A stretch of DNA of 54,162 nt from a virus. Positions 37,696-46,209 of the stretch are shown here, piece by piece (position 1 is the first letter of the stretch; the number at the start of each line of letters is the position of its first letter). A program made the position numbers and the translations under genes. The stretch is taken from IMG/VR virus record IMGVR_UViG_3300022827_000011, positions 1-54,162 of that record; one strand, given 5' to 3'. The notes below the pieces were generated by a model that made no database searches, was not told the DNA's origin, and saw only the letters and a list, made by a program, of their open reading frames with translations.

Positions 37696-37967
37696 TTATT
37701 CAATGCCTGAACTCTTTTGCTTGCTGGATTTACACGTTTGGTTTTTTTACTACGTCTTGCCATTCGATTTCCTAATCTTGCTTTGACTTTTTTAAAACTT
37801 GCACTTTGCTTGAAATCCAATGGAGCAAAACATTGTTGTGCTTTGCTTACAATTCTTCCGTGTCGTCGTCCGCCAGAACATCGATACTTTCTGACTACCT
37901 TACTACCATTTCGGCCCCAGATAAGCTTTTCTTCTAAATCTATATCAAATAATTCACGTAATAACAT
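37692..37967 (-). CDS. Small basic conserved-type phage protein (91 aa)
   Basis: MLLRELFDIDLEEKLIWGRN then KVVRKYRCSGGRRHGRIVSK and a Lys/Arg-rich tail. The N-terminus again looks like a capsid-targeting peptide, and the body is basic enough to bind DNA in the head. From memory the VRKYRC-GGR-GR pattern recurs in T4-like phages. GATAAATA lies 5 nt before the ATG. Confidence 0.75.
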   Translation of the reverse strand: MLLRELFDIDLEEKLIWGRNGSKVVRKYRCSGGRRHGRIVSKAQQCFAPLDFKQSASFKKVKARLGNRMARRSKKTKRVNPASKRVQALNK

Positions 37968-37972
37968 AATAA

Positions 37973-37980
37973 TATTTATC
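37973..37980 (-). promoter_or_regulatory. Late-promoter-like GATAAATA, leaderless arrangement
   Basis: Only 5 nt separate the motif from the ATG of the 91-aa gene. Confidence 0.5.
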
Positions 37981-37992
37981 GCTATGTATTGA

Positions 37993-38226
37993 TCACTGCA
38001 TTAAGAGCACAATTACAATTGATAGCAAGCTTGCTGAAATTGTACTAGCAGAGCCTATGATAACCTTTGAAAGACTATTTTGACCATGTTTCATATCTTG
38101 CGATATACTATCAATTTTATCTTCAACTGTATTCAATCGCCTTCCTAATTCGTCGTATCTTAATGCACATAAATCTACGTGCGCCTCTAAACTTTCTCTT
38201 TCTAATTTAGTCGGTCCAATTGACAT
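37993..38226 (-). CDS. Small protein with C-terminal membrane helix (77 aa)
   Basis: A coiled-coil N-terminal two-thirds (RLNTVEDKIDSISQDMKHGQ) and a C-terminal transmembrane helix (SASTISASLLSIVIVLLMQ). Could be holin-related or a virion membrane anchor. Position in the virion cluster does not decide. Confidence 0.68.
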   Translation of the reverse strand: MSIGPTKLERESLEAHVDLCALRYDELGRRLNTVEDKIDSISQDMKHGQNSLSKVIIGSASTISASLLSIVIVLLMQ

Positions 38227-38308
38227 CTATATCTCCTTGATTGTGTCTATAAGATAGCGGTTGATATGATGCCTAAAGAATGCCTACGAAGATACCTTCT
38301 AGTACTAT

Positions 38309-38731
38309 TTAGCTGTTTAATACACTTTCTTTAATAAGTATAGTGTTTTTTATATTTAAATCAACTGGATCAAATATTGCAAACTTAAATATTGCTGTTT
38401 CGTTTAGATTAGGAATAAACGGTACTAATTCTAAATCTGCAATTAATAAATCAAGGATATTATCCGAATGTTGTTCGTACTCGACCCAAAATTTCCATAT
38501 ACGGTGTTTGCCTGTGAACTCTGTACCAAACTTGTATAATGCAATATCATCAACAAACTGTACAGGAGAATTGTGTATAGTAGGGTTACTACGTAGACTT
38601 AGCGATTGAGATATGGTTAAAAAGTTTTGTTGTTGATGTTGTGCAAACAAGTTATCTGCGCGGCGGGCGCCGGTTTGCGTGATGTCTATCAGGGTTAATA
38701 TTTGTATTTTCATATCGTATTTAACAGTCAT
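38309..38731 (-). CDS. Hypothetical protein (140 aa; or 134 aa from an internal ATG)
   Basis: QILTLIDITQTGARRADN leads the protein, then a beta-rich domain with FWVEYEQHSDNILDLLIADL. The first ATG directly follows the T run of the terminator at 38732-38764 and has no ribosome binding site; MKIQ six residues later is an alternative start. Confidence 0.72.
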   Translation of the reverse strand: MTVKYDMKIQILTLIDITQTGARRADNLFAQHQQQNFLTISQSLSLRSNPTIHNSPVQFVDDIALYKFGTEFTGKHRIWKFWVEYEQHSDNILDLLIADLELVPFIPNLNETAIFKFAIFDPVDLNIKNTILIKESVLNS

Positions 38732-38764
38732 AAAAAAAGGGCTCGTAAAATACGAACCCTTTTT
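38732..38764 (-). terminator. Rho-independent terminator
   Basis: Minus-strand hairpin AAAGGGTTCGTA/TACGAGCCCTTT followed by a run of T. It closes the 122-aa gene as a separate transcript. Confidence 0.85.
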
Positions 38765-38783
38765 AACATTAAGTTAACTACTA

Positions 38784-39152
38784 TTATCTACGTGGTGCAA
38801 ATACAGCAACAATAGTTACAGTCGGTGTTCCGGTTAATGCTTCAACAGTTGCATCGGTGAACTCGCCGGTTCCTTGAAGGCGCATAAACACAATGTCAGT
38901 TGTTCCGGCAACAAATGCCGATCCATCAGCTGTACCAAACGCTGCTACAGTAAATGCACTATCGCCTACACCGTTAGTTCCGTGTGATGTGGTCAGATAC
39001 TTGATCCAACCGTTTACTTCCGCATCGGTCATGTTGGTCTTTGCAAAGCTTACAACCAATTCACGTCCTGCATCCGATTGTGAGTTAGAATGTTTTAGAT
39101 AGTTAGCACCAACTGTGGTGCTACCAATTACTAAGTTTGTTACGTCTGCCAT
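38784..39152 (-). CDS. Probable virion protein, separately transcribed (122 aa)
   Basis: Start at MADVTNLVIG because GAGGAGAAATAAA precedes it. Ala/Thr/Gly/Val-rich beta protein. It is flanked by its own late motif (39210), a CTTCAC/GTGAAG leader hairpin (39183-39199) and its own terminator, the layout of an abundant structural protein. The identity (for example a capsid decoration or tail-tube-associated protein) is not established. Confidence 0.7.
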   Translation of the reverse strand: MADVTNLVIGSTTVGANYLKHSNSQSDAGRELVVSFAKTNMTDAEVNGWIKYLTTSHGTNGVGDSAFTVAAFGTADGSAFVAGTTDIVFMRLQGTGEFTDATVEALTGTPTVTIVAVFAPRR

Positions 39153-39209
39153 TTTATTTCTCCTCGATCTGTAAATGGACACTTCACGCTCAGTGAAGCT
39201 ATATAATAT

Positions 39210-39217
39210 TATTTATC
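39210..39217 (-). promoter_or_regulatory. Late-promoter-like GATAAATA
   Basis: 57 nt before the 122-aa gene, followed by a leader hairpin and a strong ribosome binding site. Confidence 0.55.
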
Positions 39218-39244
39218 ATCTTGGAGTAATTTTAGTAAATTAGG

Positions 39245-40333
39245 TCAGGACGGAGTCCATCTGTGTCGCGGCACCAGTTTAATTTTGCTTTTTTGTGCAA
39301 TATATCCTTCGCCGCCGAGAATTGTTCCTGTATGAGACGTAATAATAGTTAATGTACTATCATATTGCGCAATAATAGCATTTTTAATTGCCATTATTTG
39401 ATTAATTGATAGAAATATCATAGGAAGTCCAACTTGATTATGTTTGTGCAGTTGAATTATACGAGCCTGTTTGCTTTTAGTTACTTTACTGTGCTCAAGC
39501 CATTCGAGAAACCCTTCTAGATTAATATTTTCAATCGTTGCACCTTTTGTTTGCTGATTAACAAACGTGTAAATAATGTTACTGAGATCAGATAACCCTT
39601 TGATTGGGGTTATAATTTCGTCAATCAAAACGGAAGCAGCTCTTACATATCTGCGAAGATTAATAACTTGCTTGAGATTAACTACAGGGTTACTACTAAC
39701 ATAAATTGGACCTAATGATAACACAGTATCTGAGAGTACTGGCATATCGGTAATAGGAAGTGCATCTTTACTACCAAACTCGTTAAAATACGAATGTACT
39801 GCAATTCCAACTTGACTATTGGTAATAGATTTACCGATGTCGCTTCTAGCTGCAACGGAATATGTAACTTTGTTAGGAGTAAATTTTATAAAATCATTAG
39901 TGTGTACAATACTCTTTTTAGGGTAATACAATAAATCTCCGTATATGTATCCACGAAAATCCGCAGGCATACTTTTTTCAACAATATCAAACATATCAGA
40001 CATTTCGTCAGCAAATTGATGCCGCCACGGTTCGTTGTTGCCTGTAGTTAGAATAAATTCCTTTAACTCACTACTACTAGTGCTTTTATTACGTCCCCAG
40101 CCGTTTTTACCTACTAATACGAATGTCCCAGATGGGTCTCTGCCAAAGTAAATTACAGGAGCACCGTCGAACTTAACAGAAACATCACTGCTGTCTTTAC
40201 TTAGTTGAGTTATTACGTCTAGTGCGTACATAGCGCCGCGGCTTCCGTGTACAAATACTAGATCTTCTAAATGTTGATATTCTCGGCCAACTCGAGTATT
40301 ATTCATCTCTTCTTTAAATGCCTTATAATTCAT
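39245..40333 (-). CDS. Nucleotidyltransferase-fold (ligase-like) phage protein (362 aa)
   Basis: Start at MNYKAFKEEMNN (40333; GGAAAG ribosome binding site, ATGA overlap). VSVKFDGAPVIYFGRDPSG contains KxDG, motif I of ATP-dependent ligases and capping enzymes, where the Lys is adenylated. GYIYGDLLYYPKK resembles motif III and GGEGYIAQKSKIKLVPR resembles motifs IV-V (EG-V-K). I recall this family in cyanophages as DUF6267 with unknown activity. The adjacent nucleotidyltransferase-like gene suggests a joint role in end repair or RNA/tRNA repair. Confidence 0.68.
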   Translation of the reverse strand: MNYKAFKEEMNNTRVGREYQHLEDLVFVHGSRGAMYALDVITQLSKDSSDVSVKFDGAPVIYFGRDPSGTFVLVGKNGWGRNKSTSSSELKEFILTTGNNEPWRHQFADEMSDMFDIVEKSMPADFRGYIYGDLLYYPKKSIVHTNDFIKFTPNKVTYSVAARSDIGKSITNSQVGIAVHSYFNEFGSKDALPITDMPVLSDTVLSLGPIYVSSNPVVNLKQVINLRRYVRAASVLIDEIITPIKGLSDLSNIIYTFVNQQTKGATIENINLEGFLEWLEHSKVTKSKQARIIQLHKHNQVGLPMIFLSINQIMAIKNAIIAQYDSTLTIITSHTGTILGGEGYIAQKSKIKLVPRHRWTPS

Positions 40334-41010
40334 GACAATTCTTTCCACGATTTAAGAGTTTTAAGTTGATTCAATAATTCGTATGCTTGAGTAGCAGACA
40401 TAGATTTCATAATCGATTCAAGACTATCGAGGCTCGACACAGACGAGTCGGATCCTAGCAGCAGATATGCAACTTGGTCAATATCATTGGTGATTAATTC
40501 TCCTCTCTTGCCTTCTAGATTACGTCGGCATAATCCTCTAAATGCATCCCACAGTAGTCCTTTACTGTTTGCTATTAGCATTATTGCTAAATGCTTGTTA
40601 ACACCTTTATAAGGACTGTCTTGCGGAATGTTGTGTAAATGAAATTTGCTTATTTGCAATGCATGTGGAGTTACTAGCAAGTCAACTTGATAATGATGCC
40701 CGCTGACTTCTACATTTAAATGTACAGCAATACCATTTAATTTAGTTGTTGCACCGTTCTGGTCAAATACTTGTTTTAATCTTCGCCGCACCTGCTTTGG
40801 ATTTTTTTCTCTAAACACATTTTCTAATGCAGTTTGATCAATTAGTACATCATAGTCGCCGCTGGTCTTTCCGACTGTAGGAGTTGCAGTACTACCGATA
40901 GGAATAGTTAATATCCCAAGAGGTGACAGTATGTTATCTAAGTATTGTTGTATTGCAGGAATTTTATCATAATTAAAAGGTTCAGTGTTTAAAAAAACAT
41001 TACCGCCCAT
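40330..41010 (-). CDS. Pol-beta-type nucleotidyltransferase-like protein (226 aa)
   Basis: IPIGSTATPTVGKTSGDYDVLID has the GS-x(n)-D-x-D motif of the nucleotidyltransferase superfamily, and YQVDLLVTP supplies a possible third Asp. The family includes CCA-adding enzymes and antibiotic adenylyltransferases, but the substrate here is unknown. It overlaps the ligase-like gene by 4 nt and the next gene by 1 nt. Confidence 0.75.
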   Translation of the reverse strand: MGGNVFLNTEPFNYDKIPAIQQYLDNILSPLGILTIPIGSTATPTVGKTSGDYDVLIDQTALENVFREKNPKQVRRRLKQVFDQNGATTKLNGIAVHLNVEVSGHHYQVDLLVTPHALQISKFHLHNIPQDSPYKGVNKHLAIMLIANSKGLLWDAFRGLCRRNLEGKRGELITNDIDQVAYLLLGSDSSVSSLDSLESIMKSMSATQAYELLNQLKTLKSWKELS

Positions 41011-41261
41011 TACTTCTTACTTTCAATTATCTTATCTATACCAGTTTTAAACTTGCGAGGATTGTTGGATTTAATAGCATTAATGAATCGTCGTTCTAAA
41101 TCAATTGCTACTTCTGAGTCGTATGTTTCATGTATCTTTGATAGTAAATTAATGGCACTTTCAATAATATTACTTCCTGTTGATTGAAGAAATTCTTCTA
41201 CTCGATCGGTTCTTCCGATGGCGCTAAGTTCTTCTAAAATACTTCTAGTGCGTTTTTTCAT
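41010..41261 (-). CDS. Small helical phage protein (83 aa)
   Basis: Start at MKKRTRSILEELSAI (41261) with AAGGGGAA upstream. An all-helical pattern with ETYDSEVAIDLERRFINAIK. I recall short homologues beside prohead genes in cyanophages. Both a late motif and a TTGACA promoter lie upstream. Confidence 0.72.
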   Translation of the reverse strand: MKKRTRSILEELSAIGRTDRVEEFLQSTGSNIIESAINLLSKIHETYDSEVAIDLERRFINAIKSNNPRKFKTGIDKIIESKK

Positions 41262-41281
41262 AATAGATATTCCCCTTAAAG

Positions 41282-41289
41282 TATTTATA
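41282..41289 (-). promoter_or_regulatory. Late-promoter-like TATAAATA
   Basis: Exact T4-late-type octamer, 20 nt before the 83-aa gene. Confidence 0.6.
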
Positions 41290-41292
41290 CGC

Positions 41293-41321
41293 AATGTAAC
41301 AGCTAGATATAATAGTGTCAA
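41293..41321 (-). promoter_or_regulatory. Sigma70-like promoter
   Basis: TTGACA, 17 bases, TACATT, next to the late motif, so the minus-strand unit from 41261 may be both early and late. Confidence 0.6.
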
Positions 41322-41457
41322 CGATATTCTATCCATGCAATATATGCATATCGGGTTTGCGATAAGTTTGGCATAATATGCTTGTATTGTTGCGGTTTTT
41401 ATGTTAAATATAGTTAATGCTGCAATGCAGCACACGGATACACCGATAGGATAAAAT

Positions 41458-41616
41458 ATGTTAACACTTTTTCGAGAGCTTTGTAACTCCTTTATAGGGG
41501 CTTATGATCGTGACTTACGTCAATGGGCCAGCATGGAATACAAACACGATGCCGAATATGCTTACAATTACGTTATACAATACAAATTAGCGCCAAGATT
41601 AGGATTACCAAAATGA
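41458..41616 (+). CDS. Hypothetical protein (52 aa)
   Basis: First gene of a plus-strand island. TAGGATAAA precedes the ATG. Tyr- and Asp-rich helical peptide (YDRDLRQWASMEYKHDAEYA). Overlaps the DUF1127 gene by 4 nt. Confidence 0.6.
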   Translation: MLTLFRELCNSFIGAYDRDLRQWASMEYKHDAEYAYNYVIQYKLAPRLGLPK

Positions 41617-41774
41617 TTGCAACTATTAAACTATGGTTTGCCAGACGGCAACTTTATAACACTACACACCGAGAATTAGACCGACTGACCAATCGCGAAT
41701 TACTAGATATTGGCATCGATCGCAAAATGATTACTCGAGTGGCATTAGAAACAGCATACGGATATCGCAGATGA
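41613..41774 (+). CDS. DUF1127 (YjiS-like) protein
   Basis: 53 aa from ATG 41613. RQLYNTTHRELDRLTNRELLDIGIDR is an almost standard DUF1127 core (RR---EL--L-DREL-DIGL-R); only part is quoted as one run: RELDRLTNRELLDIGIDR. In Alphaproteobacteria such small Arg-rich proteins act in phosphate, carbon or RNA metabolism. Probably acquired from the host. ATGA coupling on both sides. Confidence 0.85.
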   Translation: MIATIKLWFARRQLYNTTHRELDRLTNRELLDIGIDRKMITRVALETAYGYRR

Positions 41775-41953
41775 AAAAGTTTTTCAAATCTATATTAAAT
41801 TCGTCGCTTTTTCCTACTGAAAAACAAAAAATTTATACATGGCTAAGTGAAAGCAGCGATATAGTAGAATTAGAGCGGCGCCAAAGAATAATTGACCGAG
41901 GCGATGCACCTTGGCAAGTTGCTGCAAATTATAAATTGAAAGGATGGTCTTAA
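41771..41953 (+). CDS. DUF3563-like small protein (60 aa)
   Basis: SESSDIVELERRQRIIDRG matches the DUF3563 pattern (A-D--DLERR-R-LD-G). DUF3563 and DUF1127 proteins are typical of Alpha- and Betaproteobacteria. It overlaps both neighbours. Confidence 0.7.
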   Translation: MKKFFKSILNSSLFPTEKQKIYTWLSESSDIVELERRQRIIDRGDAPWQVAANYKLKGWS

Positions 41954-42141
41954 TGGATGTATATCATGCAGTAACAGTATCCTACTGTGCGCTTTGTGAA
42001 ATAATGCAGCGATTAGCAAAATATATTGTGTATGTATTTGAAGATATTGGCTATGCCCGGGCTACTAGCGAACTAAGCAGAATGGGATATCATAAAGAAG
42101 CAGCTACATTAAGAGAAATGCGCCGCAAATTAAAAAATTAG
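41953..42141 (+). CDS. Hypothetical small protein (62 aa)
   Basis: Starts at ATG 41953, sharing its A with the previous TAA. Hydrophobic N-terminal helix with Cys residues, then ATSELSRMGYHKEAATLREM. The second half resembles DUF1127-type peptides. Function unknown. Confidence 0.65.
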   Translation: MDVYHAVTVSYCALCEIMQRLAKYIVYVFEDIGYARATSELSRMGYHKEAATLREMRRKLKN

Positions 42142-42170
42142 TTGACAATAATAAATTAATATGCTACAGT
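42142..42170 (+). promoter_or_regulatory. Sigma70-like promoter
   Basis: TTGACA, 17 bases, TACAGT on the plus strand, 44 bp before the 99-aa gene. Confidence 0.72.
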
Positions 42171-42213
42171 AGCTTACTACCGTAGTAAACACACACACAC
42201 AAAGGAATACATA

Positions 42214-42513
42214 ATGAACGATATGAACAAACAATTTGAGCAATTTGCTGAAATGATTAAAGTAGCAATGCCTACTATGCCCACTGTTACTACTTCAAAA
42301 AACGGGTACGAAATTAGAACCAAGGTTCTTGAAATGGCTCAATCTCAAACATGGAATGACTATAATGCTAAACTATGTGCGTTTGAGACTAGCATTACCA
42401 AGGAAGGTGATGAAATTGTTACTAAAGTGACTATGCCCACTGTACCAGGTATAGATGCGGTATTAGAAGCCGCACAGAAGTTTTATGATTTTGTAAGTGG
42501 CAACAAAAAATAA
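42214..42513 (+). CDS. Hypothetical phasin-like protein (99 aa)
   Basis: Strong AAAGGA ribosome binding site, own promoter and a downstream hairpin at 42559-42589, so it is a separate, probably well-expressed unit. Amphipathic helices (MNKQFEQFAEMIKVAMPTM; VLEAAQKFYDFVSG) resemble phasins in pattern. Met/Thr/Pro repeats are unusual. No sure family. Confidence 0.68.
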   Translation: MNDMNKQFEQFAEMIKVAMPTMPTVTTSKNGYEIRTKVLEMAQSQTWNDYNAKLCAFETSITKEGDEIVTKVTMPTVPGIDAVLEAAQKFYDFVSGNKK

Positions 42514-42555
42514 TATATTAACTATTAGAGTATAGCTCTCACTAATTAATTAATT

Positions 42556-42590
42556 AAAAAGCCTTCTGGTATATCATGCCAGAAGGCTTA
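42556..42590 (-). terminator. Rho-independent terminator between convergent genes
   Basis: AAGCCTTCTGG/CCAGAAGGCTT, followed on the minus strand by TTTTTAATT. It ends the 440-aa gene transcript and may slow the plus-strand transcript. Confidence 0.85.
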
Positions 42591-42628
42591 ACCATCTAAT
42601 CCTAGCTACTGTTGATAGCTTCTCCAAC

Positions 42629-43951
42629 TTAACGAACTCCGTCCCATTGCGGTATCGCCTTGTAGCCATTTAATCCCAGCTGCTGTTGATAGTTTTTCCA
42701 ACTCGGCGGACTCTGTCTGATTGCGTCCTCGCCTGGTACCCATCTAGATTTTAAAATTTTTGTAGCATACATCAATGATGCAAATGCGTCAGTTGCGATT
42801 GCAGGCTCTCCTTCTTTAAATGGTTTCATGCCTAATGACCGAGACGCATATTGATACGAACTCCTAGCAGATTGAGCAATAAGAGTTTCGAGAGCAGGTA
42901 CTGGACCTTTGTAAAACGATTGTGCTATTTTCACTGCGCGTTCCGGCGAGCCTTTTACATAACTTTTAATAAATTCCTGTTCTTTATTATCGTCGGATTT
43001 TAAAATTCTTCTTATATCCATTGTTAATTCGTCTGGCGCGCGTTGAAAATAATACGCTAACTCTTTACCGGAGAACGGGTGTAACAAGAAATCAAAATTT
43101 GCCTCAGTGGCCATTTCTCCTAAATTGTCGTCGTCGTCGTCTTCGTAGTCAGGCGAAGTCTGATCTGCTTCACGCTGCACAAAGTTAACTAACTGGTCTA
43201 ACACTTCATACATAGCATCTAACTTACTTTTAAATAAATTTGACGTTATTGGGTTTTGATCTATAAAATATTCTGCATCAACTGAGCTTAATGGCAAATC
43301 TTGTGAATCCATAAACTGTCCAGTTTCAAAATGAAACTGAAATTTACCTTTACGTTTTTTATCATACCATATGTATAATGATCCGTATTTGTTATAAAAG
43401 TTAAATTGGTTTTTCTTTTTGGCCGCTGTACACCATTTGGTACCACTACCGAGTATACAACTAGCCTCTTTGGTTTTAGGAACACTGAGTATCCCTAGTG
43501 GTCCATTATACAAAACATTAACATCGTCAACTGCTTCGTCACTAGGTGCTGCAAGTTCGGTATTATCAAGTTTGCGAGAAAGTTCGGCTAGCGTATTCCA
43601 GTTGTATTGATTAATATCGCTATTGATTTCTAGTCGTTTATGCTGTCCTTTAGTTTTTGTAAATATCGTTAACTCGTCCTCTAGTTTGTATAAATCTTCG
43701 TACTTCATTGCGTTTTTAGTAAATTGTTTAATTATCCATACTACAAATTGTTTATTAACTGTAGGGTCGGCATCTTCTGCAGCAGATATCACAGTTAATA
43801 CAATTTCTTCGTCACTTTTATTATTGGTTATACTTTTAAGATACGTATCGGATTTTGCACGGGTTACTATAGCCGAAGTTGTTGCTAACACGGTTTTTGT
43901 TCTATCGTATTCAAATAGTGTAGTTTCTGTAATAAATTCTATGTATCTCAT
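42629..43951 (-). CDS. WCT-domain phage protein, possibly packaged (440 aa)
   Basis: The N-terminus MRYIEFITETTLFE resembles the T4 capsid-targeting peptide, with a possible protease site after ITE. The centre has KEASCILGSGTKWCTAAKKK, then FNFYNKYGSLYIWYDKK and FQFHFETGQFMD, a domain shared with the 456-aa gene at 48222-49592. The WCT signature is common in marine T4-like phages; the function is unknown. An acidic linker (EDDDDD) and a helical C-terminus follow. Late motif GATAAATA 27 nt upstream. Confidence 0.75.
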   Translation of the reverse strand: MRYIEFITETTLFEYDRTKTVLATTSAIVTRAKSDTYLKSITNNKSDEEIVLTVISAAEDADPTVNKQFVVWIIKQFTKNAMKYEDLYKLEDELTIFTKTKGQHKRLEINSDINQYNWNTLAELSRKLDNTELAAPSDEAVDDVNVLYNGPLGILSVPKTKEASCILGSGTKWCTAAKKKNQFNFYNKYGSLYIWYDKKRKGKFQFHFETGQFMDSQDLPLSSVDAEYFIDQNPITSNLFKSKLDAMYEVLDQLVNFVQREADQTSPDYEDDDDDNLGEMATEANFDFLLHPFSGKELAYYFQRAPDELTMDIRRILKSDDNKEQEFIKSYVKGSPERAVKIAQSFYKGPVPALETLIAQSARSSYQYASRSLGMKPFKEGEPAIATDAFASLMYATKILKSRWVPGEDAIRQSPPSWKNYQQQLGLNGYKAIPQWDGVR

Positions 43952-43978
43952 ATAACTTCCTTGACTGCTATTTTTTAA

Positions 43979-43986
43979 TATTTATC
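43979..43986 (-). promoter_or_regulatory. Late-promoter-like GATAAATA
   Basis: 27 nt before the 440-aa gene on the minus strand, in the gap that divides it from the plus-strand ALAS gene. Confidence 0.5.
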
Positions 43987-44017
43987 GTTGCTTACTGTAT
44001 TAACTAATAAATACTGT

Positions 44018-45217
44018 ATGATAGACCCTGATCCATTTCGAGCAATACTAACTGAATATCGCGGTACAGGAAAATACCGAGTATTCAATGATATTAATAG
44101 ACAACAAGGCAGCTTTCCTAATGCAGTCTGGAATAATAACAATACTCCTAAACCGGTTATCAATTGGTGTTCAAACGATTACCTAGGAATGGGACAACAC
44201 CCGTTGGTGTTAGCAGCAATGCATTCTGCGTTGGATCACGCAGGAGCAGGATCAGGCGGTACTAGGAACATAGGAGGTACTGGTCAATATCATATTGCAC
44301 TTGAAAAAGAGCTAGCAAGTTTACATAATAAACATGCTGCATTGCTGTTTTCAAGTGCATATGTTGCAAATGAATGGAGTCTAATCGCATTAAGCAAAAT
44401 CATTCCCGACATTGTGTTTTTAAGTGATTCCAAGAATCATGCAAGCCTCATACAGGGTATCCGACACAGTGGTGCTATCTATAAGATATGGCAGCACAAT
44501 GACATAAGCGATCTAGAAGCAAAATTGGTAGAAGTCGTTGCATCAAATCAAACTCCTTGCATTGTATTTGAATCTGTGTATAGCATGGACGGAGACGTTA
44601 GCCCAATTGAGCACATTTGCAATCTTGCCGAGCGTTATGGCGCTATTACTTACATAGACGAGGTTCATGCGGTAGGATTGTATGGAGAGCATGGAGCAGG
44701 GTACCTAGAACACCTAGGAATTCAACATCGTGTAGATATAGTCAACGGAACGCTCGGCAAGGCAATAGGCATTAGTGGCGGATATATTGCTGCGGACAGG
44801 GATGTTATAGACGCAATTCGCAGTATAGCCAGTGGTTTTATTTTCACAACATCTATGCCACCGGTATTGTGTGCAGGAGCATTGGCTAGCATAAAATATC
44901 TAAAGACACATTATAGCCTTCGGCAACAACATCAGCTAAACACGGAAAACTTTAAACAACAATTACAATATGCAAATATTGAATATTTAAAAGAATCGTG
45001 TACTCATATTGTTCCTGTAATGATAAGAGATGCAAAACGAGCTAAGTTGATCAGCGATGTATTGTTGGACAAATACGGAATATTTGTCCAACCTATTGTT
45101 TGGCCAACTGTAGCAGTAGGCACAGAAAGATTAAGGTTTGCTCCTACTCCGTTACACACAGACATTATGATAGAGCATTGTGTAAAATCATTAAAGGAAG
45201 CATTAAATGAATATTAA
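44018..45217 (+). CDS. hemA: 5-aminolevulinate synthase (Shemin pathway)
   Basis: ALAS condenses glycine and succinyl-CoA to 5-aminolevulinate, the first step of heme synthesis in Alphaproteobacteria. The 399-aa protein has [75 protein letters not shown] and the PLP-Lys motif [15 protein letters not shown], all ALAS/AONS hallmarks, with the N-terminal [15 protein letters not shown] region favouring ALAS. ATG 44018 gives the usual length. It overlaps the DUF454 gene by 11 nt. It would feed heme, and hence the heme oxygenase/bilin reductase pair at 17.4-18.8 kb. Confidence 0.94.
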   Translation: MIDPDPFRAILTEYRGTGKYRVFNDINRQQGSFPNAVWNNNNTPKPVINWCSNDYLGMGQHPLVLAAMHSALDHAGAGSGGTRNIGGTGQYHIALEKELASLHNKHAALLFSSAYVANEWSLIALSKIIPDIVFLSDSKNHASLIQGIRHSGAIYKIWQHNDISDLEAKLVEVVASNQTPCIVFESVYSMDGDVSPIEHICNLAERYGAITYIDEVHAVGLYGEHGAGYLEHLGIQHRVDIVNGTLGKAIGISGGYIAADRDVIDAIRSIASGFIFTTSMPPVLCAGALASIKYLKTHYSLRQQHQLNTENFKQQLQYANIEYLKESCTHIVPVMIRDAKRAKLISDVLLDKYGIFVQPIVWPTVAVGTERLRFAPTPLHTDIMIEHCVKSLKEALNEY

Positions 45218-45623
45218 AAAATTACTATGGCTAGTTACAGGATTCTTTTGCTTAGGAATGACTTATGTTGGAATTGTTGTTCCTGGTATTCCATTTAGCA
45301 TCTTCTTAGTAATGGCTGCATATTGTTTTAGCAAGAGTAGTGAACGTATGCACAACTGGATATACAATCACAAATATTTTGGACCATTCCTAACTAACTG
45401 GACACAAAAAAAAGTATTTCCGACTTACGGAAAGTATGCCATGGTGCTAATGATGACAAGTAGCTTAATAATACTCTGGGTTACTACAGAAAATATTAAA
45501 GCAGTAATGTGGAGTGGTGGATTTATGATTTTAGTCGCTATATGGGCTGCTCGGTATCCAGGAAGTGTTGCAGAACAAGAACGTAGAATTGCAGCAGGCG
45601 AAAAAATAGCGTGGATTAAATAA
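45207..45623 (+). CDS. DUF454 (YbaN-like) inner membrane protein
   Basis: A 138-aa protein starting with [20 protein letters not shown] then [20 protein letters not shown], the YbaN/DUF454 signature (G-LGIVLPGLPTTPF-L-AA-CF--SS), and two further membrane helices at about 76-110. Members are poorly understood; in some bacteria they neighbour heme genes. Its overlap with ALAS suggests a heme-related job, by inference only. Confidence 0.85.
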   Translation: MNIKKLLWLVTGFFCLGMTYVGIVVPGIPFSIFLVMAAYCFSKSSERMHNWIYNHKYFGPFLTNWTQKKVFPTYGKYAMVLMMTSSLIILWVTTENIKAVMWSGGFMILVAIWAARYPGSVAEQERRIAAGEKIAWIK

Positions 45624-45651
45624 ATAAAGCGCCGTTAGGCGCTTTATTTTA
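45622..45651. terminator. Bidirectional terminator
   Basis: AAATAAAGCGCC-GTTA-GGCGCTTTATTT separates the convergent DUF454 and HNH genes and even overlaps the HNH stop codon. Confidence 0.85.
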
Positions 45652-46176
45652 CACATCATCCAATGCCAACCAAGGCACCCAACTCGGATGTCGGATTTCT
45701 ACACCCATTTGTTTGCGTTTCCTTACTAGTTCATAGTATCCTGGTGCGTGTGGTTTATAAGTTGGCCGAATTAACTTGTTATTGCCTTTACTATGGTTAC
45801 AAGGAGCACAAGCAGTGACAATATTAGTCCAATTAGTTCTGCCGCCGTGGCTAACGGGTAATACATGATCCATTGTAGCAGTAGTATGATTAACTGTGTC
45901 GCCGCAATACATGCACGAATACATATCGCGTAAGTATAAGTTGCTCTTACTAAAACGAGGATTCCGTGATTTCTGCATATATTCCTTTAGCATAATAACA
46001 GACGGAACTTTAGTTTCCCAAGTAGGCGACCTTACCATCCAATTGTCGTACCAATCAAGTACAGTAACTTTGTCATGGTACATGTAAAGGATAGCTTCTT
46101 TCCATTGGATAGCGCTCAACGGTAAAAAGTTAACCGGTTGACCGTCTGCATTAAGTAATAGAACATCGCCTGACAT
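45649..46176 (-). CDS. HNH endonuclease
   Basis: YSCMYCGDT and CAPCNHSKGN supply two CxxC zinc pairs around TMDHVLPVSHGGRTNWTNIV, the HNH core (D-H, later N and H). A 100-aa N-terminal domain (LLLNADGQPVNFLPLSAIQW) is the one that accompanies many phage and bacterial HNH proteins. It may act in packaging, homing or host DNA cleavage. No intron or intein nearby contains it. Confidence 0.88.
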   Translation of the reverse strand: MSGDVLLLNADGQPVNFLPLSAIQWKEAILYMYHDKVTVLDWYDNWMVRSPTWETKVPSVIMLKEYMQKSRNPRFSKSNLYLRDMYSCMYCGDTVNHTTATMDHVLPVSHGGRTNWTNIVTACAPCNHSKGNNKLIRPTYKPHAPGYYELVRKRKQMGVEIRHPSWVPWLALDDV

Positions 46177-46209
46177 CTTGCATTTTCCTTAGAATTTTGT
46201 AATAGTAAT

